DNA from: Kitasatospora kifunensis
Lineage (GTDB): Bacteria > Actinomycetota > Actinomycetes > Streptomycetales > Streptomycetaceae
NCBI RefSeq assembly: GCF_014203855.1
Contig: NZ_JACHJV010000003.1
Span: 124,001 to 188,000 of the forward strand
Direction: 5' to 3'
Length of the DNA: 64,000 nt
Shown: positions 18,501-26,163 of the stretch, one piece after another
Layout: each line of letters opens with the position of its first letter
Numbering within the stretch: position 1 is the first letter of the stretch
The notes under the pieces: generated by a model
Database searches by the model: none
The model's input: the letters and a program-made list of their open reading frames with translations, nothing else
Told to the model about the DNA's origin: nothing
Translations under genes and position numbers: made by a program

Positions 18501-19042
18501 GCGGTCAGCTCAACGTCCCGGACGTCTTCACCCGCCTCGTGCTGAGCCTGCTGGCGACGGGCATCGCACCCGGCAGCTTCTACGCCCGGGGCACCGGCGA
18601 GGGCCGTGGGCACTTCGACGCACTCCCGGTGGACTTCACCGCGCGGGCCATCACCTCGCTCGGTGACGACGCACGAGAGGGCTACCGGACCTACAACGTG
18701 GTCAACCCGCACGACGACGGCATCTCACTCGACACGGTCGTCGACTGGCTGCTGGCAGCCGGACATCCCCTGACACGTGTCCAGGACCACGCCGAGTGGA
18801 TCGTCCGCTTCGAGACCGCCCTGCGCGGCCTGCCCGACCGCCAGCGCCAGCATTCGCTGCTCCCGCTGCTGCACGCCTTCACCGAGCCGCAACAGGCACT
18901 CGCCGGATCCGCTCTGCCGGCGGACCGGTTCCGCGCGGCAGTACGGGCCGCAGCCCTCGACGACGACAACGACATCCCCCGCCTGTCACCGGACCTGATC
19001 ACCAAGTACGTGGCCGATCTCCGGGCGCACCACCTGATGTGA
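15509..19042 (+). CDS. car: Carboxylic acid reductase (adenylation-carrier-reductase)
   Basis: 1177 residues, the expected length of a bacterial CAR, which reduces carboxylic acids to aldehydes with ATP and NADPH. Adenylation domain (about 45-640): P-loop YTSGSTGTPKGAMY at about 257, DGYGSTEAG, and YRTGDIM. Carrier domain: LELGGDSLTALSFSQ with phosphopantetheine Ser694, which needs a phosphopantetheinyl transferase not found here. Reductase domain (about 785-1170): LLTGANGYLGRF for NADP and YAASK (Tyr961, Lys965) as the SDR-type active site. GTG start with AAAGGAG 7 bases before it. Probably regulated by the GntR gene upstream. The natural acid substrate is unknown; no clear pathway partners flank it. 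Confidence 0.92.
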   Translation: MSRSHLPADELDARTDRRSTHLFATDAQFRDAAPLNAVTEAIRRPDLPLADLVATVMEAYADRPALGERATEKVTDPQTGRTTLRLLQRFDTLTYGELWERVGAVASEWRHHPEQALGPGDFVALLGPTSAEYTVADLACVRLGAVSVPLQSGAPAAHLAPIVEQAGPRLLVVDVDQLDVALEVAARAPSLGRIVVIGHRPEATAHQEKLESARARLAAQGRSVALDTLASIVERGRALPSLPRVPDGSAADALSALIYTSGSTGTPKGAMYTERLVRQFWVDFVPGQAARPSITLNYLPLSHMMGRGVLFGTLAKGGLAAFAASSDLSTLFEDLSLVRPTEIVMVPRICDMLFHHYRAQLSHRAKAGGGTGGDAAEQVMAELREKVMGGRLLWAVSASAPPSAETTAFIQDCLHVRLLDGYGSTEAGVVSLDGRVLRPPVTDHKLADVPELGYFATDSPYPRGELLIRSERLVPGYFRRPDATCEVFDEDGFYRTGDIMARVGPDELRYVDRRSNVLKLSQGEFVALSRLEALFNGSPVVRQIFLYGSGTRAYLLAVVVPTKDALERVDGDARRLRPILRESLQKLATEAGLNSYEIPRDLLVETEPFTQENGLLSGVRKPLRPALTKRYGERLEALYTQLSDREAEELRTLRQTGTDQPVSATVLRAAQALLGLEEGVVELGTRFLELGGDSLTALSFSQLMKETFHVDIPVNVIINPVNSLQQVADHIERALAAEHRRPTADSVHGPDARRLEAAQLRLDAFLDARTVEQVERPAGPLPEARTVLLTGANGYLGRFLCLEWLERAAQRGGTLVCVVRGSSAEAARARLDEAFDSGDPELMERYRKSAAQHLRVVAGDIGEPRLGLDEETWQHLVDTVDLIVHPAALVNHVLPYDQQFGPNVLGTAELIRLAVTSRIKQFTYLSTVAVVFGNAAAADESADIRTACGARDLDGDYADGYAASKWAGEVLLREAHEAFGLPVAVFRSNMILAHPRYRGQLNVPDVFTRLVLSLLATGIAPGSFYARGTGEGRGHFDALPVDFTARAITSLGDDAREGYRTYNVVNPHDDGISLDTVVDWLLAAGHPLTRVQDHAEWIVRFETALRGLPDRQRQHSLLPLLHAFTEPQQALAGSALPADRFRAAVRAAALDDDNDIPRLSPDLITKYVADLRAHHLM

Positions 19043-19106
19043 CCTCAAGCCGCTGACACAGGAGCTCGCCATCGTTTGCCGACACACAGCGGGGTGTGGG
19101 AAGCAC

Positions 19107-19150
19107 CTTGTGCCCTGCGGTTCCCATGTCTAGGAGCCGCAGGGCACAAG
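19107..19150. terminator. Perfect 14-bp stem between converging CAR and CHAP genes
   Basis: CTTGTGCCCTGCGG and its exact complement enclose 16 bases, between the stops at 19042 (plus) and 19183 (minus). It can serve both strands. Confidence 0.75.
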
Positions 19151-19182
19151 TCTCGCGTATACGGTTGTGAGGACGGTCGGCC

Positions 19183-21504
19183 TTACATAGCCGGGCTTCC
19201 GTTGTGCGCCGTCAGGTCGTAGACGTTCAGCACACCCGCCGACGTCGCAGACGAATCGATCACGTTGCCGTTCGATGCGTCGGCGGTGAGGATCGCCAGA
19301 GTGCCGTTCTGATCGACCACTGCATTGGCAACGCCGGCCATGGCAGGGGTGTTGCTGGTGGCGGTCCAGTCGTACAGGTTGATCACACCGGCCGAGGTGA
19401 TCGACGTGTCGAACAGGTGGCCGTTGCCATCGCGGGTGAGCACCGAGATCGTGCCCTTGCCATCAACCGCCGCAGCCGGGTTGCCACTGGTCGCCGGAGT
19501 CCCGTTGTGCGCCGTCAGGTCATACACGTTCAGCACACCCGCCGAGGTGATGGACGAGTCGACGACGTGGCCATCGGCCGCATCGCGGGTGAAGATCGAC
19601 AAGGTGCCACTCGGGTCGACGACCGCGCTGGCGTCACCGGCCATGGCAGGGGTGCTGCTGGAGGCGGTCCAGTCGTACAGGTTGATCACACCGGCCGCAG
19701 TGATCGAGGTATCGAACAGGTGGCCGTTGCCATCGCGGGTGAGCACCGAGATCGTGCCCTTGCCATCAACCGCCGCAGTCGGGTTGCCACTGGTCGCCGG
19801 AGTCCCGTTGTGCGCCGTCAGGTCATACACGTTCAGCACACCCGCCGAGGTGATGGACGAGTCGACGACGTGGCCATCGGCCACATTGCGGGTGAAGATC
19901 GACAAGGTGCCACTCGGGTCGACGACCGCGCTGGCGTCACCGGCCATGGCAGGGGTGCTGCTGGAGGCGGTCCAGTCGTACAGGTTGATCACACCGGCCG
20001 CAGTGATCGACGTGTCGAACAGGTGGCCGTTCCCGTCGCGGGTGAGCACCGAGATCGTACCCTTGCCATCAACCGCCGCAGCCGGGTTGCCACTGGTCGC
20101 CGGAGTCCCGTTGTGCGCCGTCAGGTCATACACGTTGATCACGCCGGCCGAGGTGATGGAGGTGTCGAGCACGTGGCCGTTCGACACGTCACGGGTGAAG
20201 ATCGAAACGGCTCCACTCGGGTCGACGACCGAGGACGCGTGGGTGGAGTTGTTGACGACGAACGATGTCGTTGTCGACGCCGGTGAAGCCGCGCCCGCCG
20301 AGTTCAACGCTTTCGCGGTGACCGTGTGAATACCGTCCGCCAGCTGGGTGGTGTCTACGCTGACCGGGAATCCACCACCTGCCGTCGAGGTGAAGGTCTG
20401 GGTCCCGTCGACGGTGTAGACGACCGAGGTGGTGTTGCCGCTGAGGTTGGTGGAGGACAGCTCGATGCTGCCGATCGCCTGGCCCGGGGGCACGCTCACC
20501 GTCGGCGTCGACGGGGTGTTGTTCACACTGATGGTCAGCGTCTTGACAGAGTCGATCTGGTTGGTGTTGGTGGCGTCGAAGGCCGCGGCTGTGATCGTAT
20601 GCGTGCCGGCGGACAGACCAGCGGTGTTGAAGGCCAGGTTGTGGGACGGGCTGGCCCCGCCGCCGCTGTCGCCGCTGCTGATCAGGCCGGCGCCGCCGTT
20701 GGCCGCCGGGTTGGTGTCGTCAAGGTAGTACCAGACCTTGCTGGCAGCGGTCTCGCCGGCAGTCAGGGTGATCGAACCGGAGACTGTCTGGGCACTGCTG
20801 TAGTTGGCCGCGGCGCCGTTCCAGGTGCCGATCGAGGTGACGTTGGCGGAAGGAGTACCTCCGACCGGGCTGGCAAAGCCTTCGACGTAGACGCTCGCTC
20901 CGCTCTCGCTCCAGACGTACTGACCGACCTTGTCACCGATGTCCTGACGGACGAGGTACGGGTTTGAGCTGTCGCCTTCGTTTCCACCGACTGAGTCGAA
21001 GGTGACGCCGTCACTGTGGACGTTGGTGACGATGGCGACGTGGCCGTGGCCGCCGTAGATCGAGCTGTCGAAATAGACGGCGTCGCCGACGTGCGGCGTG
21101 GTCGACCACGTGTGGTGGGCTTGCCCGTAGGTGTAGAAGCTGTTCGCGCCGTCGCCCAGGTTGCCGTCGACGATGACGCCGGCCTGACTCCACGCCCAGC
21201 CGGCGAAGTCGGCACACCAGGCATGGGTCTGCCCGCTTTCCGGTGGGCTGGACGCGCTGCCGGGATTGGAGCAACTGTTGCCCTGATTGGTGTGGGGGGC
21301 GTAGTAGCCGGCGTTGCCGTTGGTAGACCCGGACGCGGTGTTACTGCACGGTCCTGCTCCGAGCTGCGAGGCGGCGAAGCTGGCGACGTTTTGGGCAGCG
21401 GTCGTCGCCGACGCCGATCCTGCGGGAATCGTAACGAGCGCGGTGGAGCAGAGCAGCGATGTGGCGAGGCCGGCGACGAAACGACGCGAACGTATGCGGG
21501 ACAT
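19183..21504 (-). CDS. Secreted CHAP-domain protein with Ig-like domains and 101-residue tandem repeats (cassette B)
   Basis: 773 residues. Signal peptide about 1-33 (ending SASA). CHAP domain: Cys97 (HAWCADFAGWAW), His155 (GGHGHVAIVT) and Asn175 (VGGNEGD). An insertion of about 30 Gly/Ser/Asn-rich residues precedes the catalytic Cys. Two Ig-like domains (about 225-400). The C-terminal half is three copies and part of a fourth of a 101-residue beta repeat, each with two half-units such as DGKGTISVLTRDGNGHLFD and DPSGTLSIFTR; a propeller or beta-solenoid is likely. ATG 21504 was chosen over TTG 21516 because GGAG is correctly spaced. Same order as cassette A: peptide, 103-residue gene, CHAP gene. 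Confidence 0.85.
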   Translation of the reverse strand: MSRIRSRRFVAGLATSLLCSTALVTIPAGSASATTAAQNVASFAASQLGAGPCSNTASGSTNGNAGYYAPHTNQGNSCSNPGSASSPPESGQTHAWCADFAGWAWSQAGVIVDGNLGDGANSFYTYGQAHHTWSTTPHVGDAVYFDSSIYGGHGHVAIVTNVHSDGVTFDSVGGNEGDSSNPYLVRQDIGDKVGQYVWSESGASVYVEGFASPVGGTPSANVTSIGTWNGAAANYSSAQTVSGSITLTAGETAASKVWYYLDDTNPAANGGAGLISSGDSGGGASPSHNLAFNTAGLSAGTHTITAAAFDATNTNQIDSVKTLTISVNNTPSTPTVSVPPGQAIGSIELSSTNLSGNTTSVVYTVDGTQTFTSTAGGGFPVSVDTTQLADGIHTVTAKALNSAGAASPASTTTSFVVNNSTHASSVVDPSGAVSIFTRDVSNGHVLDTSITSAGVINVYDLTAHNGTPATSGNPAAAVDGKGTISVLTRDGNGHLFDTSITAAGVINLYDWTASSSTPAMAGDASAVVDPSGTLSIFTRNVADGHVVDSSITSAGVLNVYDLTAHNGTPATSGNPTAAVDGKGTISVLTRDGNGHLFDTSITAAGVINLYDWTASSSTPAMAGDASAVVDPSGTLSIFTRDAADGHVVDSSITSAGVLNVYDLTAHNGTPATSGNPAAAVDGKGTISVLTRDGNGHLFDTSITSAGVINLYDWTATSNTPAMAGVANAVVDQNGTLAILTADASNGNVIDSSATSAGVLNVYDLTAHNGSPAM
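19201..20260 (-). repeat. 303-bp tandem repeats inside the cassette B CHAP gene
   Basis: The marker GTTGTGCGCCGTCAGGTC recurs at 19201, 19504, 19807 and 20110, exactly 303 bases (101 codons) apart. Units 2 to 4 are nearly identical at DNA level, including synonymous positions, pointing to recent expansion or homogenisation. The unit nearest the gene's 3' end has diverged more. Confidence 0.9.
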
Positions 21505-21634
21505 ATTGGACTCCAAGACAGTGCGGGTGTCGTGCGAGTTGACATGCTCCAGGCCGTCGGCGGGGGTGGCGTTGGCCCACAGGATGTCTGTGAGGATGAG
21601 TTGACGGATCCGAATCGCCTCGGATGAGGGCTCG

Positions 21635-21946
21635 TCAGCTGTCCAGCGTCGCCAGGGGAAGGACGCTGAGGGCCGCGGTGTGCCAGCCGGACAGGGCGGG
21701 GCTTCGGGTGGCCCTGCTGAACAGGCCTTCGGCGGTCCGGGCGGCGTCCGAGGCGCTCTCCGCCCGCAGGAGCACGACCAGTTCGAGTTCGTCGGCTGTC
21801 ACGAGAGCGGGGGCGCGGACGTGGTCGAGCCGGTCGGCTGTGGTCGCGTGGGCCCAGAGCAGGTCGACCACAGTGGCGGGGTGCGGGTTCCGGTCGCGGG
21901 CCGGCGGTCCGGTCAGTTGAACGGCCACCACGTAGCGCGCGTTCAC
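21635..21946 (-). CDS. 103-residue conserved protein of cassette B
   Basis: Paralogue of the gene at 9421-9732 with the same length and the same blocks: MNARYVVA, PATVVDLLWAHATTADRLDHV and ELELVVLLRAES, ending LSVLPLATLDS. No known family recognised and no signal peptide. GTG start 3 bases after the stop of the peptide gene, as in cassette A, so coupling is conserved too. Lies 130 bases ahead of the CHAP gene. Confidence 0.75.
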   Translation of the reverse strand: MNARYVVAVQLTGPPARDRNPHPATVVDLLWAHATTADRLDHVRAPALVTADELELVVLLRAESASDAARTAEGLFSRATRSPALSGWHTAALSVLPLATLDS

Positions 21947-21949
21947 CGG

Positions 21950-22108
21950 CTAGCTCCAGCAGCCGCCGCAGACCAGGCCGGGAGCCTGGTCCGCAGCGGT
22001 GGCCAGCGGAGCGGGGGGCGCGGTCGCGGCGTCGGCGGGCGCGGCGGAGAGTCCGATGCCGAACAGGGCGATCAGGCCGAACAGGACGAATCGCAGCATT
22101 CCGGGCAT
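21950..22108 (-). CDS. 52-residue secreted peptide with C-terminal CGGCWS (cassette B)
   Basis: MPGMLRFVLFGLIALFGIGL, APADA cleavage region, a short Ala/Pro linker, then GLVCGGCWS. The linker is five residues shorter than in cassette A. ATG at 22108 follows GGACCTCC on the plus strand (GGAGGT on the coding strand). See the cassette A copy for interpretation. Confidence 0.72.
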   Translation of the reverse strand: MPGMLRFVLFGLIALFGIGLSAAPADAATAPPAPLATAADQAPGLVCGGCWS

Positions 22109-22194
22109 GGCGGGACCTCCGTCGGGTGTGTGTGGGGGGTGTTGGCACGGCGGGTCGCTGCGGTGCCGGAGCCGTCGGGCGGTTGGCGCCCTGT

Positions 22195-22278
22195 GGTGAA
22201 CAGAAGTCTTCCGCGCAGCTCAAGCGGGCGGAAGCGGCTGCCGCTGGCACGAACGTTCCATGGCACGATCGGGCCAGG
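22195..22278. promoter_or_regulatory. Divergent promoter block, cassette B copy
   Basis: Near-identical to 9995-10077 (GGTGAACAGAAGTCTTCC through GGCACGATCGGGCCAG), with only a few substitutions. It is retained although the regulator downstream is truncated, so the operon may still answer to the cassette A regulator. Confidence 0.55.
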
Positions 22279-22381
22279 ACCCGCACAGCGACTGCGGCCC
22301 CTGCTCCACGCGGACCGTCGTGTCACGCTCGGAGAGCAGATGGGCATCACAGGGCTCACACGGGGGACGGGGGCTGGAGCG

Positions 22382-22580
22382 ATGCTGCGCGCTCTGGGAC
22401 TGGATGCGGTCAGCGAGCAGGTGTACCAAGAGCTGCTGGCCGAACCGACGTTGGACGCAACGCTGCTGGCCGAGCGCCTCGGCCTGAGTCAGGACCAGGT
22501 CGGTGCGAGCCTGGACACGCTGGCCGACCTCGCGCTGCTGCGGATGTCGCGCGAAGCACCGCAGCAGCAGCGGCCGGTCA
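22382..22580 (+). pseudogene. Truncated TrmB/LuxR-type regulator of cassette B
   Basis: Codons 1-66 match the regulator at 10185-11165 almost residue for residue (MLRALGLDAVSEQVYQELL; LGLSQDQVGASLDTL; SREAPQQ). Identity stops at 22580, right after the shared CGGCCGGTCA. The sequence beyond belongs to an integrase-like gene on the other strand. The middle domain and LuxR HTH are missing, so at most a stub winged helix could be made. The frame stays open into later sequence, but that reading is meaningless. Confidence 0.8.
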
Positions 22581-22789
22581 AACACCTTTTCGGAGCTGCC
22601 ATGGGAGCCCCACGCGTGCGAGCGGATGGCGAACAGCGCGGCCAGGGAGCGCTGCAGAGCTGCGGTACCTGGCAACGTCGCGAAGTCGTAGTCCCGCACA
22701 ATGCCGTCGCGGTTGCGGTGGTGCACCACCAGACCCTTGATCGGGTCCAGGACCTCGGGCGCGGCGTGGTCAGCCGACGGCAGCGACAC
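22581..22789 (-). pseudogene. N-terminal fragment of an integrase-like protein
   Basis: From a Met at 22789 the minus strand reads GLVVHHRNRDGIVRDYDFATL, then LQRSLAALFAIRSHAW. To my recollection this is the opening of a streptomycete site-specific recombinase family. It ends at the junction with the truncated regulator, so only about 70 codons remain. Confidence 0.5.
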
Positions 22790-22954
22790 CGAGTGACCTC
22801 TAGCCGCGCCAGCGTGTTGCGTAACGATGCGTCAAGGACGCTACCAGAGTGGCGGAAGTCACAGGGCGGCTGGAGGTCACCGTCCGCGCCTCGATTCGAC
22901 AAGAGGACGGTACCCAACCCGACCACCCGTCGGCAGCGAGGAGAACCCATCAGC

Positions 22955-22973
22955 GGGGGTAGGGTTTACCCCC
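22955..22973. promoter_or_regulatory. Dyad upstream of the secreted hydrolase
   Basis: GGGGGTA, GGGTT, TACCCCC: perfect 7-base arms, centred about 70 bases upstream of the ATG at 23033. Candidate operator; no regulator gene adjoins. Confidence 0.4.
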
Positions 22974-23032
22974 GTCCGGCCGGTGGGTTCACACTGCCGA
23001 CCCGGCGCCGCCCGGTGCGACATCGTGGGGAC

Positions 23033-24271
23033 ATGACCGATCGACACTCGAGCCGCGAACTCGGCCGCGTCCGCAATCGCCGTATCAGCGCTGTCGCGGT
23101 GCTGGCGCTCGCCGCCCTCGTCACCGGAACCGGCACCGGGTTCGCCGCCACGACCACACCGTCGGCCACAACGGTGGCCACGCACGCGTTCGACGCCGCA
23201 CCGGCCACGGCCACCGCGCCCACCCGGTCCTTCCAAGGCACGCTCCCCGCGCCGACCGGCCCCTACGCCGCCGGCGAGGACGTCATCCACCTCACCGACG
23301 CGAGCCGTCCCGACCCGTGGGTGCCGTCATCCGGCCCCCGCCAACTGACCGTCACGATGGTCTACCCGGCCGTCCCCGGGACCGGGACTCCGGCCCCTTA
23401 CATGACCCTCGCCGAGGCAGCCGGAATCATCCAGCACCGGAAGTTGCCGGCGAGCTCCGGCGTCACCCCACAGAACCTTTCCAGCGTCACCACTCACGCC
23501 TTCGACGGCGCGCGGCCGCAAAGAGGCAAGTATCCGCTGGTGGTCCTCTCACCCGCGTCCGAGGACCCGCGCATGACGCTCACCTCGCTCGCGACCGACC
23601 TGGCCAGTCACGGCTACGTCGTCGCGCTCGTCGGCCACACCTACGAGGACAGCGGCGAGACGCTGGCGAACGGCCAGACGCCGCCGTGCGCGATCTGCGA
23701 CAACCCGGCGATCGACTTCGACTCCGTCACCGCCAGCCGCGCGCTGGACGTGTCCTTCGTGATCGACCAGTTGACGCACGGCAATACCGCGTGGCCCCTG
23801 GCACACCTCATCGACAAGCACGAGATCGGCATGGCCGGACACTCCCTCGGCGGAGCGGCGGCCGCCGCCACGATGATCGCCGACCCGCGAGTACGGGCCG
23901 GAGTGAACATGGACGGCAAGTTCTTCCCGGCCCCGATGCCCGGCCAGATCAACCGGCCGCTCCTCATGCTGGGCGTGGCCGACAGCCACTCGCCCGGCGG
24001 CTACGACACCACGTGGGGGCAGACCTGGGCCGCCCTCGGCGGCTACAAGAAGTGGCTGACGGTCGCCGGCGCCGACCACTTCAGCTTCTCCGACCTGGAC
24101 CTGCTTCAGGAGGAAGCCGGGTTCCCGACGCCGCCCCTCTCCCCGGAACGCGGGGTGGTGATCACCCGCGAGTACGTGACAGCGTTCTTCGACCAGACGC
24201 TGAAGGGGATCTACAGTCCGCTGCTGGACGGCCCCTCGCCGAACAATCCGGAAGTACTCTTCCAGTACTAG
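23033..24271 (+). CDS. Secreted alpha/beta hydrolase (PAF-acetylhydrolase/lipase-like)
   Basis: 412 residues. Long signal peptide (about 1-45; Arg-rich start SSRELGRVRNRR, hydrophobic AVAVLALAALV). The hydrolase core has the nucleophile Ser271 in GMAGHSLGGAA, oxyanion region YPLVVLSPASED, and a late His in ADHFSFSDLD. The layout matches the platelet-activating-factor acetylhydrolase-like family of actinomycete exoenzymes. Substrate is probably an ester or polyester, not determinable further. An IS630-type element begins directly after its stop codon (24271), leaving the frame intact. Confidence 0.85.
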   Translation: MTDRHSSRELGRVRNRRISAVAVLALAALVTGTGTGFAATTTPSATTVATHAFDAAPATATAPTRSFQGTLPAPTGPYAAGEDVIHLTDASRPDPWVPSSGPRQLTVTMVYPAVPGTGTPAPYMTLAEAAGIIQHRKLPASSGVTPQNLSSVTTHAFDGARPQRGKYPLVVLSPASEDPRMTLTSLATDLASHGYVVALVGHTYEDSGETLANGQTPPCAICDNPAIDFDSVTASRALDVSFVIDQLTHGNTAWPLAHLIDKHEIGMAGHSLGGAAAAATMIADPRVRAGVNMDGKFFPAPMPGQINRPLLMLGVADSHSPGGYDTTWGQTWAALGGYKKWLTVAGADHFSFSDLDLLQEEAGFPTPPLSPERGVVITREYVTAFFDQTLKGIYSPLLDGPSPNNPEVLFQY

Positions 24272-24274
24272 CTA

Positions 24275-25528
24275 GTGCTGTGACCGCATAAGTTCGCCGG
24301 GTTGCCTCGGTCAAGCGGTGAGAAGTGGGCGTCCGCCCCAGCGGACGCCCTTTTCGCTGCGGATGCGGGCGCGTTCTCGTCGTTTGGCGGCCAGGACGTC
24401 GGGGTGGCGGGCGTTGGCGTTGCGCCAGCGCAGGTAGCGGTGAAGCGCCCGGGTCTGGACGGTGTGGTTGGGGTGGTGGGAGTTGGCGAGGGTGAACTGC
24501 CGCAGCGGCCCGAAGTGGGCCTCGATCGGGTTGGCCCAGGACGCGTTGGTCGGCGTGAAGCAGAGTTCGACGTTGTTCCGCCGGGCCCACTGGCGGATCT
24601 TCCAGCCCTTGTGGGCCGAGAGGTTGTCCACGATCACGTAGATCGGGGCGCCGTCGGGACGGGCGGCGCGGATCGAGCGGAGCGCGGCCAGGCTGTTCGC
24701 GGCGCCCTTGCGGCGGTGGTTGACACCCCAGAGGGTGTCGTCGCCGATCGAGTAGCAGCCGTGGAAGTAGGTGACCCCGTGGGTGCGCTTGTAGGTGGCT
24801 GGCAGTCGGTCGGGCCGGCTCTGTTCGGCCCAGCAGGATCCGGCGGTGGGACGGATCCCGAGCGGTCCGAACTCGTCGAACGCGAACGTCCGGTCCGGGA
24901 AGCGTTCCAGGACGTGCTCGATCCGGTGGAGCTTGGCGTCGTACTCGGGGTCGGTGGACTCCTTCCACGTCTTGGTGCGTTGGAAGGTAACGCCGCGTCG
25001 GGCGAGCAGGCAGCGCAGGGCCTCGCGGCCGATGCGGATCACCCGGCCGTGCACGCGCCGCAGGTAGGCGAGCAGTTTGCGGATCGACCAGCGGGTGAAG
25101 GGCTGGCCGAGCGTGGCCGGGCGGGCGGTGGCCATCTGGACGACGAAGTCCTCGTCGTCAGGACTGAGTTGGCGGGGACGGCCTCCCGCCCATCGAGGGT
25201 CCAGGCAGGCCAGACCGATCTCGTTGAACCGGTGGATCACGTCCCGCACGGTGTCCTCGTCGGCCGCGACCAACTGGGCGATCACCGGCACCCGGTTGCC
25301 GCCGGCCGAGGCCAGCAGCATCATCGCCCGCCGGTAGCGCACCGAACTGGCACTGCCCCGCCGAACGATCCGCTGTAACTGCTGACCCTCCTGATCGGTC
25401 AGCCTGCGGACCTTGACCGGCTCTGCCACCACGCCTCCCGACACTGCGTTGAACGACTCGCGACATCCAACCGGTCAAGACCCCAGCGCCGCCACCCGCA
25501 ACCCGGCGAACCTATGCGGTCACAGCAC
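24275..25528 (-). mobile_element. Intact IS630-family insertion sequence
   Basis: 1254 bases bounded by near-perfect terminal inverted repeats (GTGCTGTGACCGCATAAGTT on the left; the right end differs at one base, A for G, over about 30 bases) and flanked by TA on both sides (24273-24274 and 25529-25530), the TA duplication typical of the family. It carries a single transposase gene. Because both ends and the gene are intact it is likely recent and possibly active. Confidence 0.9.
24311..25444 (-). CDS. IS630-family DDE transposase
   Basis: 377 residues. N-terminal HTH (VIAQLVAADEDTVRDVIHRF; WAGGRPRQLSP), then the DDE domain: Asp in TFAFDEFGPLG, Asp in YVIVDNLSAHKGW, and Glu in NASWANPIEAHF. 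Basic C-terminal tail. GTG start just inside the right inverted repeat. A decayed relative's C-terminus lies at 14438-14575. Confidence 0.92.
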   Translation of the reverse strand: MSGGVVAEPVKVRRLTDQEGQQLQRIVRRGSASSVRYRRAMMLLASAGGNRVPVIAQLVAADEDTVRDVIHRFNEIGLACLDPRWAGGRPRQLSPDDEDFVVQMATARPATLGQPFTRWSIRKLLAYLRRVHGRVIRIGREALRCLLARRGVTFQRTKTWKESTDPEYDAKLHRIEHVLERFPDRTFAFDEFGPLGIRPTAGSCWAEQSRPDRLPATYKRTHGVTYFHGCYSIGDDTLWGVNHRRKGAANSLAALRSIRAARPDGAPIYVIVDNLSAHKGWKIRQWARRNNVELCFTPTNASWANPIEAHFGPLRQFTLANSHHPNHTVQTRALHRYLRWRNANARHPDVLAAKRRERARIRSEKGVRWGGRPLLTA

Positions 25529-25592
25529 TAGTGCTGAGTTCCGCTTTTGGTGGGCATATGAGCTGATGGAGGGATAGTTCGGACGGTCAGGG

Positions 25593-25852
25593 GTGGGGTG
25601 GTTCGGGGTGGTGCTGCAGGCGCGGCAGAGCCGCGACGAGACTGAGGAAGTGACGGTGCATCGGCTGGCGCGGGCGCGGAAGGCGCCGCGGGATCTGGTG
25701 CTGCGGGCCCAGATGGTGGAGTGGAGCTGGGACGGGATGCTGGTCCCGGCGATCGCTGTCGAGTCGGGATGCAGTCAGAAGACGGTGCGTCGATGGCTGC
25801 ATCGCTTCAACCGGGACGGGCTGGAGGGCCTGGACGACCTGGGCCTGGTCCC
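25593..25852 (+). pseudogene. N-terminal fragment of an IS630-like transposase
   Basis: Reads VLRAQMVEWSWDGMLVPAIA then SQKTVRRWLHRFNRDGLEGL, a homeodomain-like HTH of an IS630-type transposase different from the one next door. The match stops at about 25852, where minus-strand integrase sequence begins. Confidence 0.6.
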
Positions 25853-26117
25853 GCGCCTGCGTCCAGTGCCGCCCGCGGCTCGCCAGGAACGTCAGCAGCA
25901 GCACCAGGTCGTTCGCGTAGTTCCGCCGGGTCTCTGTCGTGAACTTCCGGAACGCCGCCGACTGCCCGTACCGGCACAGCCCCGGATCGATCCGATGATC
26001 CGGCGACACGAACACCGCGTCCCCTTCGCGCATCCCGACTCCCGCCCCCTCCAGTCCGGACGCACCGGATCGCTCCACCCAGTCCGGCCAGACCCAGAAC
26101 ACACGCCATCCGCTCAC
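25853..26117 (-). pseudogene. N-terminal fragment of a tyrosine recombinase
   Basis: From a Met at 26117 the minus strand reads ...GLCRYGQSAAFRKFTTETRR, NYANDLVLLLTFLASRGRHW. This is the SAM-like core-binding domain of a phage-type integrase. It ends where the transposase fragment begins and has no catalytic domain. Confidence 0.6.
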
Positions 26118-26163
26118 CGCTCACGCTTTCAGCAGCCCTTCAACACACGGACGGTATAGGGAA

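Noticed and set aside
15647-18712. A 1021-codon open frame on the minus strand opposite the carboxylic acid reductase
   Set aside because: Composition is Arg/Gly/Val/Gln-rich without domains; it mirrors the third-position GC bias of the real plus-strand gene.
19201-20260. Regular spaced repeats as a possible CRISPR array
   Set aside because: Period is 303 bases, fully coding, and the units are homologous throughout, not short repeats with unique spacers.
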